A stretch of DNA of 57,008 bases from an uncultured Solimonas sp. (GTDB lineage: Bacteria > Pseudomonadota > Gammaproteobacteria > Nevskiales > Nevskiaceae): positions 1 through 57,008 of the forward strand of contig CAMLDZ010000006.1 in the NCBI GenBank assembly GCA_946478985.1, read 5' to 3'. The notes below the pieces were generated by a model. That model saw only the letters and a list, made by a program, of their open reading frames with translations. It was not told where the DNA came from and did not search any database. The first letter of the stretch is position 1, and each line of letters opens with the position of its first letter. Shown piece after piece: positions 1 through 7,916 of this stretch. Both the position numbers and the translations under genes were made by a program.

Positions 1-324
1 CAGTGGGCGGTGGTCGGCGGCGTCGACAATGCGGTGCGCGGCGCGCAGAACAGCGTCGTGCTGCAGGCGTCGTGGGCCACGCCGGCCGCGGCGGAGGCGG
101 CGCTGGCGCAGCTTGCGCAGCGGCGCGACCCGGCGTTTGCCGCCGTGCTGCACTACCGCGTCCGTGCGCGCTACGAGATGGTGATCGACGGCGCGCCCAC
201 GCATCTGGGCCTGCGCGGCTTGTCTGCGTTGCAGACCATCGAGGCCGCCGGTGCCGACAACCAGAAGCAGGACGACGTGATCAGCTGCATCTACGGCGCC
301 TCGGCGTTCGGCCGGCGCGGCTGA
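1..324 (+). CDS. C-terminal end of an unidentified protein (5' truncated)
   Basis: The first frame is open from the window edge to a TGA at 322-324, giving about 107 residues with strong G/C preference at third codon positions, which supports real coding. I do not recognise the family. The visible part is Ala-rich, carries one cysteine near the end (DDVISCIYG) and shows no membrane segment. Its last 34 bases overlap the 3' end of the convergent cytochrome gene. The start lies outside the window, so no function is assigned. Confidence 0.5.
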   Translation, partial: QWAVVGGVDNAVRGAQNSVVLQASWATPAAAEAALAQLAQRRDPAFAAVLHYRVRARYEMVIDGAPTHLGLRGLSALQTIEAAGADNQKQDDVISCIYGASAFGRRG

Positions 325-1280
325 GCAGCGCGCAGCGCCGCTTCGAGTACCCAAGGCTCATAGTAGGAATCCGCTGCGCGTGCCAGCAGCAGCGGGGCGG
401 CGGCGTCCAGCGCCTGGTGCCAGCGCTGCAGGCTGGCGTGTGCGCGTGCCGTGTCGTGCGCCAGCGTCTGTCGGATCGTCGACAGCTGCATGCTCAGCGC
501 CCGCAACCGGGCGCGCTGTGCTTCGAGTCCCGGCCGCTGAAAGCGCTCGTCGACGCTGCCGAGCAGGCTGCGCAGGCCGACCACCAGAAAATCGGCGAGC
601 GCCCGGTCGTCGCGCTCCAGCGCCGCGTCGAGCGCGCGACCACCGCGGCGGATCGTCGCCAGTTCGCCGTCGAGCGTGATCGCCTGTTGCGGCGACGGCG
701 GGCAGGCGCCACGGTCGAGACTGGCGACGTAGCTCAGCAGCGCATCGAACACGACAGGCGCCGGCGGTGCGCCGTCGAACTCCTCGACCACCACGCCGCG
801 GATGAACGCGCCGATGCGTTGCTTGCGCGCGTCGTAGCCGTCGTCGGCTCGCGCCAGCACGTCGAGTAGCGAGGGGATGGACTTGGGATTGAACACGCCG
901 TCGCCGCGGCGCTTGCTGAACACGCTGCTGCTGACGTCGAAATGGCCGGGCCGGTCGCTGAGGCCGGCGATGAAGAACTGCGGGTTGCCGTGGCCGTTGA
1001 CGTGGCAGGACTGGCAGGACAGGCCGCCCTTGGCGGCGAGCCCGCCGAGCAGCGTCGGCGTGCGGAAGACGATGCGGCCGGCTTCCGCCAGGGCGGCCTG
1101 CGCCGGGTCGGCCGGCGCGCGCCGGCATTCCGGCGGCGCCGATGTCAGCGCGGCGAGCTGCCCGGCGCCGGGCTGCAACCACTTGAGCTGACGCAGCGGC
1201 AGCAGCGACTCGTTGAAGATCGCTGCCTGTGCGTTCAGCGCCGCCGCTGCCAGGGCTGCGGCCAGCGCCGCCCGCCGCAT
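291..1280 (-). CDS. Secreted mono-haem c-type cytochrome
   Basis: A 329-residue protein with an N-terminal Ala-rich signal peptide (about residues 1-20) and one haem-binding CXXCH site (CQSCH, residues 89-93), followed by a GHGNPQFFI segment. These features suggest a periplasmic cytochrome c-like domain distantly related to di-haem peroxidase/MauG-type folds, but only one CXXCH is present. The C-terminal half is helical and unassigned. The ATG at 1278-1280 shares one base with the stop of the upstream TPR gene (TGATG), so the two are probably translationally coupled. A TTG just upstream could also start the frame but is less likely. The substrate and electron partner are unknown. Confidence 0.7.
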   Translation of the reverse strand: MRRAALAAALAAAALNAQAAIFNESLLPLRQLKWLQPGAGQLAALTSAPPECRRAPADPAQAALAEAGRIVFRTPTLLGGLAAKGGLSCQSCHVNGHGNPQFFIAGLSDRPGHFDVSSSVFSKRRGDGVFNPKSIPSLLDVLARADDGYDARKQRIGAFIRGVVVEEFDGAPPAPVVFDALLSYVASLDRGACPPSPQQAITLDGELATIRRGGRALDAALERDDRALADFLVVGLRSLLGSVDERFQRPGLEAQRARLRALSMQLSTIRQTLAHDTARAHASLQRWHQALDAAAPLLLARAADSYYEPWVLEAALRAAQPRRPNAEAP

Positions 1281-2200
1281 CAACGCGCCTGCGCGAGCCA
1301 GTGCCGCAGTTCCTCTTCCTCGGCGCAGCCGAACGCGCAGAGCTGCTGCAGCCGCTGCAGCTGCTGCAGGGCCAGATCGATGCGGCCGGTCTCGATGTAC
1401 AGCTCGCCGAGATATTCGTTGGCGCCGCGATGCAGCGGTTCGAGGCTCAGCGCCTGCGCGTAGTAGCGCCGCGCCTCGTCGTACCGCTTGAGCTTGCGAT
1501 GCGCGAAGCCGAGGTAGTTGAGCGTGTCGGCGCTGGGGCCTTCGGCGGCCTCGGCCTGCCGCAGCAGGGCGATCGCCTCTTCATAACGGTTGGCATTGAG
1601 CAGCGCGACCGCGCGCTGGTAGTCGCGGTCGCCGGCAGCGGCAGGCGCCTGCAGTTCGAGACGGCTGGTCCTGGCGCCGCCCAGCGCGCCCTTCAGCTGC
1701 TGCGTCGCCTTCAGCACGCGGCTCTGTTCATCGGCGGCACACTTGCTGGCGCACTTGCTGCCAGCCTCCTCCAGCTCGCCGAGCTGTTTCTCGGCATCCT
1801 TGCGTTCGCCCAGCTTGAGCGCCACCAGGCCCAGATGCGCGCGCGCCTCGTAGTGCTTGCGGTCGATGCGCAGCGCCTTCTTGTACGAGAGCACGGCCTT
1901 GCGGAAGTCCTGCCTGCCTTCCTGCGCGAGGCCCAGCATGTAGTTGGCCTGTGCGTTGTCCGGAATGATCTGCACGACCTTGGCGAACTGCGCTTCCGCC
2001 TCGGCGAAACGGCCGCCGCGCAGCGCCTCGTTGCCTTTCTCGTAGTAGGGCGTCGGATCGCGCTTGGTGCCGCCGCCACTGCCGCCGCCGCCACCGCCGC
2101 CCGAGGCCAGCAGCACGGCGGGCAGGAGCAGCGCCAGGCTGGCGATGCCGACGGCCAGCGTCCATGACCACCCTGCGGTTCCGCGTAAGGCTGTGCGCAT
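1280..2200 (-). CDS. Secreted tetratricopeptide-repeat protein with two CX3C pairs
   Basis: A 306-residue protein beginning at the ATG 2198-2200 behind a G-rich ribosome-binding site; the frame stays open upstream but that stretch is not protein-like. Residues 12-33 form a signal peptide or membrane anchor, followed by a glycine run (34-44). TPR-like helical repeats occupy about 50-145 and 193-285. Two short cysteine pairs of the same form, C150-x3-C154 and C288-x3-C292, sit just after each TPR block; they could form disulfides or bind metal. It probably acts as a periplasmic scaffold. Co-transcription with the haem protein downstream suggests a redox or assembly partner, which is inference. 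Confidence 0.75.
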   Translation of the reverse strand: MRTALRGTAGWSWTLAVGIASLALLLPAVLLASGGGGGGGSGGGTKRDPTPYYEKGNEALRGGRFAEAEAQFAKVVQIIPDNAQANYMLGLAQEGRQDFRKAVLSYKKALRIDRKHYEARAHLGLVALKLGERKDAEKQLGELEEAGSKCASKCAADEQSRVLKATQQLKGALGGARTSRLELQAPAAAGDRDYQRAVALLNANRYEEAIALLRQAEAAEGPSADTLNYLGFAHRKLKRYDEARRYYAQALSLEPLHRGANEYLGELYIETGRIDLALQQLQRLQQLCAFGCAEEEELRHWLAQAR

Positions 2201-2326
2201 GATTCCCCCCGTTTGGGCGGCGTTCGTGCGCCGCACTGTGTCGTGCTGACACTTTACGCGGAGAGCCTGGCGGCAGATGCGGGCGCAGCCGCCGTTGGTC
2301 GGAAATATCGCTGCAAGGCCAAAAGA

Positions 2327-2348
2327 AAGGCCGCCCGGAGGCGGCCTT
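2327..2348 (-). terminator. Hairpin terminator after the leftward acyl-CoA operon
   Basis: Inverted repeat AAGGCCGCC / GGCGGCCTT separated by a few bases, followed on the minus strand by TTCTTTT. It lies 21 bases after the SDR stop codon, as expected for an intrinsic terminator of the leftward operon. Confidence 0.75.
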
Positions 2349-2369
2349 GTGCGCGACGCTGCGTACGGC

Positions 2370-3296
2370 TCAGACCGGGTCCCAGGTGAAGACATCGCCC
2401 GAGCGGTGCAGCGGGAAGAAATCGTTCTGGAACTGCGGGAACACGCGCTCGACGATCGCTTCCGGCGTCCAGCCGTCGCTGGTGTGCGCGGTGCGGAACG
2501 GGCGCGGCTGGCTGAACAGGTAGATCTCGTTGTTGCGCACGCCGAAGATCTGGCCGGTGACGTGCTTGGCTTCATCGGAGGCCAGTGCGGCGACGAACGG
2601 CGCGATTTTCTCCGGGATCAGCTTCTTCAGGCCTTCGACGCGCTTCTTCTGTTCCGGCGTCTCGTCAGGGATCGAGCCGACCATGCGCGTCCATGCGAAC
2701 GGCGCGATCGCGTTGGAACGCACGCCGAAGCGCTGCATGTCGAGCGCGATCGCCTTGGAGAGGCCGACGATGCCGAGCTTGGCGGCGCAGTAGTTGGCCT
2801 GGCCGAAGTTGCCGATCAGACCCGAGGTCGAGGTCATGTGGATGAACGAGCCGGACTGCTGCTCCTTGAAGTACGGCGCGGCGGCGCGGCTGGTGTTCCA
2901 CGAGCCCTTCAGGTGCACGGCGATCACCGCGTCGAACTCTTCCTCGCTCATCTTGTGGAAGATCACGTCGCGCAGGTTGCCGGCGTTGTTGACGACGATG
3001 TCGATGCGGCCGAACTTGGAACGCGCCGCCTCGATCATCGCCTGCGCGCCTTCGAAGCTGGCCACCGAATGGGTGTCGGCGATGGCATCGCTGCCCAGGG
3101 CCTTGATCTCGGCGACCACGCTTTCGGCCGGCGTTTCGCCGGTGCCGTCGCCGGTCAGCGACACGCCCAGATCGTTGACGACGACCTTGGCGCCGGCCTT
3201 GGCCAGTTCCAGCGCGATGCCGCGGCCGATGCCGCGGCCGGCGCCGGTGACGAGAGCGACTTTGCCTGCGAGCAGGGGAGACTTGGTGTCAGTCAT
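2370..3296 (-). CDS. SDR-family 3-hydroxyacyl-CoA dehydrogenase, HSD17B4-like
   Basis: A 308-residue short-chain dehydrogenase. The Rossmann motif is TGAGRGIG (about residues 17-24), followed by NNAG and the active-site YCAAK (Y-x3-K). The segment VVVNDLGVSLTGDG after the second strand and the long C-terminal tail are typical of the SDR domain of peroxisomal multifunctional enzyme type 2 and its bacterial relatives, which oxidise 3-hydroxyacyl-CoA with NAD+. It is the last gene of a five-gene leftward operon, 41 bases after the CoA-transferase, and ends at an intrinsic terminator. It could pair with the MaoC-type hydratase on the opposite strand as a (3R)-specific hydration/oxidation couple; that pairing is inference. 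Confidence 0.85.
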   Translation of the reverse strand: MTDTKSPLLAGKVALVTGAGRGIGRGIALELAKAGAKVVVNDLGVSLTGDGTGETPAESVVAEIKALGSDAIADTHSVASFEGAQAMIEAARSKFGRIDIVVNNAGNLRDVIFHKMSEEEFDAVIAVHLKGSWNTSRAAAPYFKEQQSGSFIHMTSTSGLIGNFGQANYCAAKLGIVGLSKAIALDMQRFGVRSNAIAPFAWTRMVGSIPDETPEQKKRVEGLKKLIPEKIAPFVAALASDEAKHVTGQIFGVRNNEIYLFSQPRPFRTAHTSDGWTPEAIVERVFPQFQNDFFPLHRSGDVFTWDPV

Positions 3297-3337
3297 CGGA
3301 AGCTTTCCTGTTGATTGAACGTGAAGAGAGCGCCGGA

Positions 3338-4585
3338 TCAGAGGCGCTTGAAGATGTCGGCCCAGGCCTGTGCCAGGGATTCGCGGAACTGTGGCGCGGC
3401 CACGGCGATCAGCTGCCTGGCGCGCTCCGGCAGCGACAGGCCGCGCAAGGCGGCGATGCCATGCTCGGTGACCACGTAGTCGGCTTCATGACGCGCCACC
3501 GCCGCCGCGGCGTTGGCGCCGAGTGTCGGCACGATGCGGCTGAGGCTGCCGTCGTCGGTGGCGGCGGACAAGGCGATGATCGAGCGGCCACCCGGCGACA
3601 GCCGCGCGCCGCCGACGAAGGCCGGCAGGCCGCCGACGCCGGCGACCATCTTGCCCTTGACCGAATCGGCATTGACCTGGCCGAACAGGTCGACCTCGAC
3701 GCCGGAGTTGATCGCGCAGAACGCCGGGATCTCGGCGATGCGCGGCACGCTGTGGGTCTCGTTGACGGGACGGAAGTAGAAGCGCTCGTCACGGCCGATG
3801 CGCTCATAGAACGCCGCATCGCCGAGTGCGACGCCGGCCTGCACGGCAGCCTCGCCGTCGATGACGCCGCGGTCCAGCAGCGGCAGCACCGGCGTCGACA
3901 CCATGCCGGAATAGACCTTGAGGTTCTTGTGTCCACCCAGCGATTCGAGAATGCCGGCCTGCAGCTTGCCGACGCCGAACTCCAGCGTGTCGCCATCGCG
4001 GACCAGGCTGGCGACCAGCGCCGCATGCGCGCGCATCGCCTCGTTGGGCGTGCCGCCGTCGAAACTCAGCACCTCGCCGTCGGCCTCGACCAGCGCCTCG
4101 CAGTCCGCAGCGCGGATCGCGAACGAGCCGCGCGTGCGCGGCAGCTTTGCGTTGACCAGCGCCACGCGGCGCCTGGCCTTGTGCCAGACCGCGGCGATGA
4201 AGTCGCTGCTGACGCCGAGCGAGCACAGGCCGTTCTCGTCCGGCGGCGAGACCTGGGCGAGTGCGAGATCGATGGCCACGTCCTCGGCGAGGTCGCGGAA
4301 GATCGCCGGGTAGTCCAGCGGCAGCAGCTCGGCGCGGCCGTCGGCGAAGCCGGCGCGCAGCCCCGGCTGCATGAAGTAGCCGCGCTGCCGGGCCTGCGGG
4401 TGCAGGCCCAGATAGTCCGAGCGGTTGATGCCGGGGAAGTGCGCGCCGACGAAGCGTACGCCATTGGCCGCCTCCGGCTGCGCCTTCAGCGCCGCGTAGA
4501 ACGGCAGGCTTTCGCCCGACACGCCCGGCACGTAGACCGTCATGCCGGGCCGCAGCGCGGCGACGAGATCCTGCAGCGTCTTCAT
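3338..4585 (-). CDS. Acetyl-CoA hydrolase/transferase-family CoA-transferase
   Basis: A 415-residue protein starting at ATG 4583-4585, eleven bases after the crotonase stop and behind a GAGG site. Overall pattern resembles 4-hydroxybutyrate/acetate CoA-transferases (Cat1/Cat2 group). AINSGVEVDLFGQ near residue 240 contains the likely catalytic Glu that forms the enzyme-CoA thioester, followed by GVGGLPAFVGGA and a C-terminal VTEHGIAAL block. The family moves CoA between acyl-CoA and a free acid. In this operon it could activate the incoming carboxylic acid or recover CoA from a diacid product such as pimelyl-CoA. The substrate cannot be read from sequence. Confidence 0.82.
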   Translation of the reverse strand: MKTLQDLVAALRPGMTVYVPGVSGESLPFYAALKAQPEAANGVRFVGAHFPGINRSDYLGLHPQARQRGYFMQPGLRAGFADGRAELLPLDYPAIFRDLAEDVAIDLALAQVSPPDENGLCSLGVSSDFIAAVWHKARRRVALVNAKLPRTRGSFAIRAADCEALVEADGEVLSFDGGTPNEAMRAHAALVASLVRDGDTLEFGVGKLQAGILESLGGHKNLKVYSGMVSTPVLPLLDRGVIDGEAAVQAGVALGDAAFYERIGRDERFYFRPVNETHSVPRIAEIPAFCAINSGVEVDLFGQVNADSVKGKMVAGVGGLPAFVGGARLSPGGRSIIALSAATDDGSLSRIVPTLGANAAAAVARHEADYVVTEHGIAALRGLSLPERARQLIAVAAPQFRESLAQAWADIFKRL

Positions 4586-4596
4586 CGGCGCAGGCC

Positions 4597-5883
4597 TCAG
4601 GCGCTGGCGAGGAAGTCGTCGAGCGCGGCCGGCACCTCGAACAGCGCGGCGTCCCTGGCCTTGGCGGCGGCGGCCTGGGCGCGCACGCCGTCGGCGCCGT
4701 ACTGGCGCAGGAAGGTGAACGGACCGCCGCTGTAGGCCGGTGCCAGGCCCGCCGAGACGACCGCGACGTCGGCGATCTCCGGCTGTTCGGCCTTGCCGGC
4801 CTTCCACACGCGCAGCGCGGCCAGCGCGCTGGCGAGCACGGTTTCTTCTTCGTTGAGGCCCAGCGACTTGGCCTTGTCCTTGGCAGCCTTGACGGTCGGC
4901 AGCAGCGCGTCGTCGCCGGCGGCGTAGACGCTGTCCGGCTTCAGAGCGCCGAGCTTGGCGGCCTTCTGGCGGTTGAGGAACAGGGTGCGGACCATGTTGC
5001 CGGCGACCGGATCGCGCATCAGGTCGACGAAGATGTCCATCTCGTGGCGCGAACCGTCGCCGAGGTTGTAGCCCCAGCCGCCGACCGTGCAGTTGATGAT
5101 GGCGTTGTAGGCCGGGTAGTACCTGAGCTGGTGTGCGCTGAGCTTCAGCGCTTCGGCGATGCCGGCCGTGGCCTTGGCGATGCTGCTGAAGTCATAGCTG
5201 CCGGCGTCCGGCGTGTAGCCGGGCTGGTCCCAGCGCACCTGGGTGTTGCCGATCATCGACTTGGCGCGGCGCTTGGCGGCGGCGATCAGCTGCTCGGCCG
5301 GCACGACCTCGTCGACCAGGCCGAGCTTGAGCGCTTCGGCGGGACCGACCGGCTCGCCGATCAGCAGCATTTCCATGCCCTTGGCGGTGCCGACCAGGCG
5401 CGGCAGGCGCTGCGTGCCGCCGGCGCCCGGCAACAGGCCCAGCTTGATTTCCGGCAGGCCGAGCTGGACGTTCTTCTCGTCGTCGCTGGTGACGCGTGCG
5501 TGGCAGGCCATCGACACTTCAAGGCCGCCGCCGAGAGCCAGGCCGTTGATGGCGGCCACGTACGGCTTCTTGCTCAGTTCCAGGCGGCGGAACAGGCGGC
5601 CGAGGTGGCCGAACAGGCCGTGCAGCTCGGCGGTCGAGCCGCTGCGCGCGCGCTCGGTGAACATCTTGATCATTTCCAGATCGGCGCCGGCGATGAAAGC
5701 GCCCTTGCCGGAGGTCAGCACCACGGCCCTGATCGCGTCGTCGGCGGCCACGCGCTTCAGCAGCGCTTCGAGCGAATCCATCATCGCCGCCGAGAACACG
5801 TTCATCGTGCGGCCCGGCATGTCGATGGTGCCCAGCAGAATGCCGTCGGCGTCGAGTTCGGTACGGATATTGGCGTCGGTCAT
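4597..5883 (-). CDS. Enoyl-CoA hydratase with FadB/FadJ-like linker and tail but no NAD-binding domain
   Basis: A 428-residue protein starting at ATG 5881-5883. Residues 10-200 form a crotonase domain with both catalytic glutamates of the FadB type: E122 in GGGLEVSMAC and E145 in LPEIKLGLLPG. Residues 250-315 resemble the FadB/FadJ linker that normally leads into the 3-hydroxyacyl-CoA dehydrogenase half. No GxGxxG Rossmann motif follows; the sequence goes to a segment (AGLAPAYSGGPFTFL, 378-392) like the extreme C-terminal part of FadJ. It therefore looks like a multifunctional enzyme that has lost its dehydrogenase core. It likely hydrates a cyclic or linear enoyl-CoA, with separate SDR enzymes doing the oxidation. 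Confidence 0.82.
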   Translation of the reverse strand: MTDANIRTELDADGILLGTIDMPGRTMNVFSAAMMDSLEALLKRVAADDAIRAVVLTSGKGAFIAGADLEMIKMFTERARSGSTAELHGLFGHLGRLFRRLELSKKPYVAAINGLALGGGLEVSMACHARVTSDDEKNVQLGLPEIKLGLLPGAGGTQRLPRLVGTAKGMEMLLIGEPVGPAEALKLGLVDEVVPAEQLIAAAKRRAKSMIGNTQVRWDQPGYTPDAGSYDFSSIAKATAGIAEALKLSAHQLRYYPAYNAIINCTVGGWGYNLGDGSRHEMDIFVDLMRDPVAGNMVRTLFLNRQKAAKLGALKPDSVYAAGDDALLPTVKAAKDKAKSLGLNEEETVLASALAALRVWKAGKAEQPEIADVAVVSAGLAPAYSGGPFTFLRQYGADGVRAQAAAAKARDAALFEVPAALDDFLASA

Positions 5884-5952
5884 GGAAAACGCTCGCGTGC
5901 GGGATCGGGCTGCAGTCTGCCGCGATCGATGGAAAAGGGGGAGCCTGAAAAG

Positions 5953-5980
5953 CCGCTCCCCTGACGAGGCAGGGGAGCGG
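5953..5980 (-). terminator. Intercistronic hairpin upstream of the crotonase gene
   Basis: A perfect 11-bp inverted repeat, CCGCTCCCCTG / CAGGGGAGCGG, followed on the minus strand by CTTTTC. It lies between the badI-like gene and the crotonase gene. It could be a partial terminator or an mRNA-stabilising stem inside the operon. Confidence 0.55.
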
Positions 5981-5997
5981 GTCACACGATTCGTGAA

Positions 5998-6024
5998 ACG
6001 CGGGGCGCGCGTCGCGCCCCGCGT
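5998..6024 (-). terminator. Strong stem-loop just after the badI-like gene
   Basis: A 12-bp perfect stem, ACGCGGGGCGCG / CGCGCCCCGCGT, with a 3-base loop, 11 bases after the badI stop. On the minus strand it is followed only by TTTC, so it may act as an mRNA 3'-end barrier more than as a full terminator. Confidence 0.5.
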
Positions 6025-6035
6025 CTTACCGCTTC

Positions 6036-6827
6036 TTACGCAAACTTCTTGAAATCCGGCTTGCGCTTCTCGTTGAAGGCGCGGACGCCTTCCTTGGACT
6101 CTTCGGACTGGTAGTAGCCCTTGACCGCGGCGACGCCCATGAAGCTGATGCCGCGGATGTTCTCGGAATCGGCGTTGAACGAGCGCTTGGCGATGGCGAT
6201 GGCGGTCGGCGACAGCGCATTGATCTCGGCGGCCCAGGCTTCGGCCTCGGCGTCGAGCTGATCGTGCGGGACGACCTTGTTGACCAGACCCAGTTCGAGC
6301 GCTTCCTGCGCCTTGTAACGGCGGCAGAGGAACCAGACTTCACGGGCCTTCTTCTCGCCGATGATGCGGGCGAGGTAGGCGGTGCCGAAGCCCGGATCGA
6401 CCGAACCGACCTTGGGGCCGACCTGGCCGAACTGCGCCTTCTCGGAAGCCAGCGTCAGATCGCAGATGGTGGCGAACACGTTGCCGCCGCCGATGGCGAA
6501 GCCCTGGACCTTGGCGATGACGACCTTGCGGCAGTCGCGGATCGCCGACTGCAGCTCCTCGATCGGCAGGCCGACCATGCCGCGGGGGCCGTAGAGGCCG
6601 TCTTCGGAGAGATGGACCTTCTGGTCGCCACCGGTGCAGAACGCCTTGTCGCCGGCGCCCTGGAAGATGACGGTGTTGACCGACTTTTCTTCGTCGGCGC
6701 GGCGGAAGGCCAGGATCAGCTCTTCGACCGTCTGCGTACGGAAGGCATTGAACACTTCCGGACGGTTGATGGTGATACGGACGGCGTTCTCGCCGACTTC
6801 GTAGGTGATGTCTTTGTATTCGCTCAT
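6036..6827 (-). CDS. badI: BadI-like 2-ketocyclohexanecarboxyl-CoA hydrolase (ring-cleaving crotonase)
   Basis: A 263-residue crotonase starting at ATG 6825-6827. From memory it closely resembles Rhodopseudomonas palustris BadI across its length: FCTGGDQ, GLPIEELQSAIRDCRK, VQGFAIGGGNVFATICDL, FGQVGPKVGSVDPGFGTAYL, and an EKRKPDFKK tail. BadI belongs to the MenB-like crotonases and hydrolytically opens 2-ketocyclohexane-1-carboxyl-CoA to pimelyl-CoA. The gene directly upstream encodes the matching BadH-type dehydrogenase, which strengthens the call. A steroid-ring hydrolase of the EchA20 type is an alternative, because that enzyme is also a ring-opening crotonase. Hairpins flank the gene on both sides. 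Confidence 0.85.
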   Translation of the reverse strand: MSEYKDITYEVGENAVRITINRPEVFNAFRTQTVEELILAFRRADEEKSVNTVIFQGAGDKAFCTGGDQKVHLSEDGLYGPRGMVGLPIEELQSAIRDCRKVVIAKVQGFAIGGGNVFATICDLTLASEKAQFGQVGPKVGSVDPGFGTAYLARIIGEKKAREVWFLCRRYKAQEALELGLVNKVVPHDQLDAEAEAWAAEINALSPTAIAIAKRSFNADSENIRGISFMGVAAVKGYYQSEESKEGVRAFNEKRKPDFKKFA

Positions 6828-6908
6828 GGCAATGTTCCGGTGGGCGTTTGAAGAAAGAGGTGAAACCGGGGCGGCGTGCGGCCGCCGGAAGCGGTCAGAC
6901 AAAAACAA

Positions 6909-6933
6909 GGGGCGATGCCGCTGGCATCGCCCC
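6909..6933 (-). terminator. Hairpin with U-tract between badH- and badI-like genes
   Basis: Inverted repeat GGGGCGATGCC / GGCATCGCCCC followed on the minus strand by TTGTTTTTGT. The structure matches an intrinsic terminator inside the operon, so badH transcript may partly end here and lower expression of the distal genes. Confidence 0.6.
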
Positions 6934-6942
6934 GATACTGTC

Positions 6943-7710
6943 TTAGCCGTGCATCGTCAGACCGCCGGAGATCGAGATCGTCTGGCCGGTCATGAAGGAG
7001 GCATCGTCGCTGGCCAGGAACGCCACCAGACCCGGGTAGTCGCTCGGCTCGCCGATGCGGCCCAGCGGCACGCCGCGGACCATCGCGTCACGGATCTTCT
7101 GGCCTTCTTCGCCGGTGCCGACGAAGGCGTCCATCGCCGGGGTGTTGGTCGGGCCGGGGGCGACGCAGTTCAGCGTCACGTTCTTGCGCGAGACTTCACG
7201 CGCCAGGGCCTTGGCGAACGCGATCGTTGCGCCCTTGGTGCCCGAGTAGACGACTTCGCCCGACGAGCCGACGCGGCCGGCGTCGGAGGCGATGAAGATC
7301 ACGCGGCCGCCGTTGCGGGCCACCATGCCCGGCACCACCGCATGGGTCATGTGCAGCGGGCCCATGTAGTTGATGTCGACGACCTTCTTCCAGAAGTCCG
7401 GGGTGGTCTTGAGGAACGGGATCGGCTTGTCCCAGCCGGCGTTGTTGACCAGCGCCCAGGTCGGGCCGATCTTGGCCTCGATTTCGGCGACGCCGGCCTT
7501 GACGGCCTCGTAATTGGTGATGTCGACCACCGCGCTGTCGGCCCGGCCGCCAGCCGCCTTGATCGTCTCGACGGCCTTGGCCGCCGCTTCGGCGTTGATG
7601 TCGAGCACGCCGACGATCATGCCTTCTTCAGCCAACCGCGTCGCAATCGCCAGACCAATACCGCTGCCCGCGCCCGTTACCAGGGCGACCTTATCTTTTA
7701 GACCGCGCAA
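6943..7710 (-). CDS. badH: BadH-like 2-hydroxycyclohexanecarboxyl-CoA dehydrogenase (SDR)
   Basis: A 255-residue SDR. I place the start at a TTG (7708-7710): GGAGA lies six bases upstream, and the resulting N-terminus (M)RGLKDKVALVTGAG matches the MRGLENK start and the 255-residue length I recall for R. palustris BadH. The frame stays open upstream but without a good ATG context. Motifs are TGAGSGIG near residues 12-19, NNAG, the active-site YSGTK and the C-terminal FMTGQTISISGGLTM. BadH oxidises 2-hydroxycyclohexane-1-carboxyl-CoA with NAD+ to the 2-keto thioester cleaved by BadI, encoded next. First gene of the leftward operon. Confidence 0.85.
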   Translation of the reverse strand: MRGLKDKVALVTGAGSGIGLAIATRLAEEGMIVGVLDINAEAAAKAVETIKAAGGRADSAVVDITNYEAVKAGVAEIEAKIGPTWALVNNAGWDKPIPFLKTTPDFWKKVVDINYMGPLHMTHAVVPGMVARNGGRVIFIASDAGRVGSSGEVVYSGTKGATIAFAKALAREVSRKNVTLNCVAPGPTNTPAMDAFVGTGEEGQKIRDAMVRGVPLGRIGEPSDYPGLVAFLASDDASFMTGQTISISGGLTMHG

Positions 7711-7746
7711 TGTAATCTCCGAAGAAAGTTGAGACAGAAAATCTGT

Positions 7747-7768
7747 ATGCCACACCGCGGCGTGGCAT
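7747..7768. promoter_or_regulatory. 22-bp palindrome in the divergent intergenic region (candidate operator)
   Basis: Arms ATGCCAC / GTGGCAT around ACCGCGGC, itself nearly symmetric, centred about 47 bases upstream of the badH start. Its size and position fit the operator of a dimeric repressor such as a TetR-family protein. No regulator gene lies nearby in the window. Confidence 0.45.
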
Positions 7769-7782
7769 GCCCGCTATGTAGT

Positions 7783-7797
7783 ATGGTGCCCTACCAT
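7783..7797. promoter_or_regulatory. Second dyad in the divergent region (candidate operator)
   Basis: ATGGT-GCCCT-ACCAT, a 5+5+5 inverted repeat 120 bases upstream of the lipase-like gene and 72 bases upstream of badH. A related GTATGG half-site recurs before the MaoC gene at 8857. Confidence 0.4.
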
Positions 7798-7916
7798 TAT
7801 CTACCGCTGGCCAGCCGGCGTCGAGAGTAGCCGGAATCCGGCGAAACTTGACGGGGGCCGGCAACCATGCTCGAAAGCTCGCCGGCGCTGCCGTAAACAC
7901 CAGGATGGAGAGAGAA

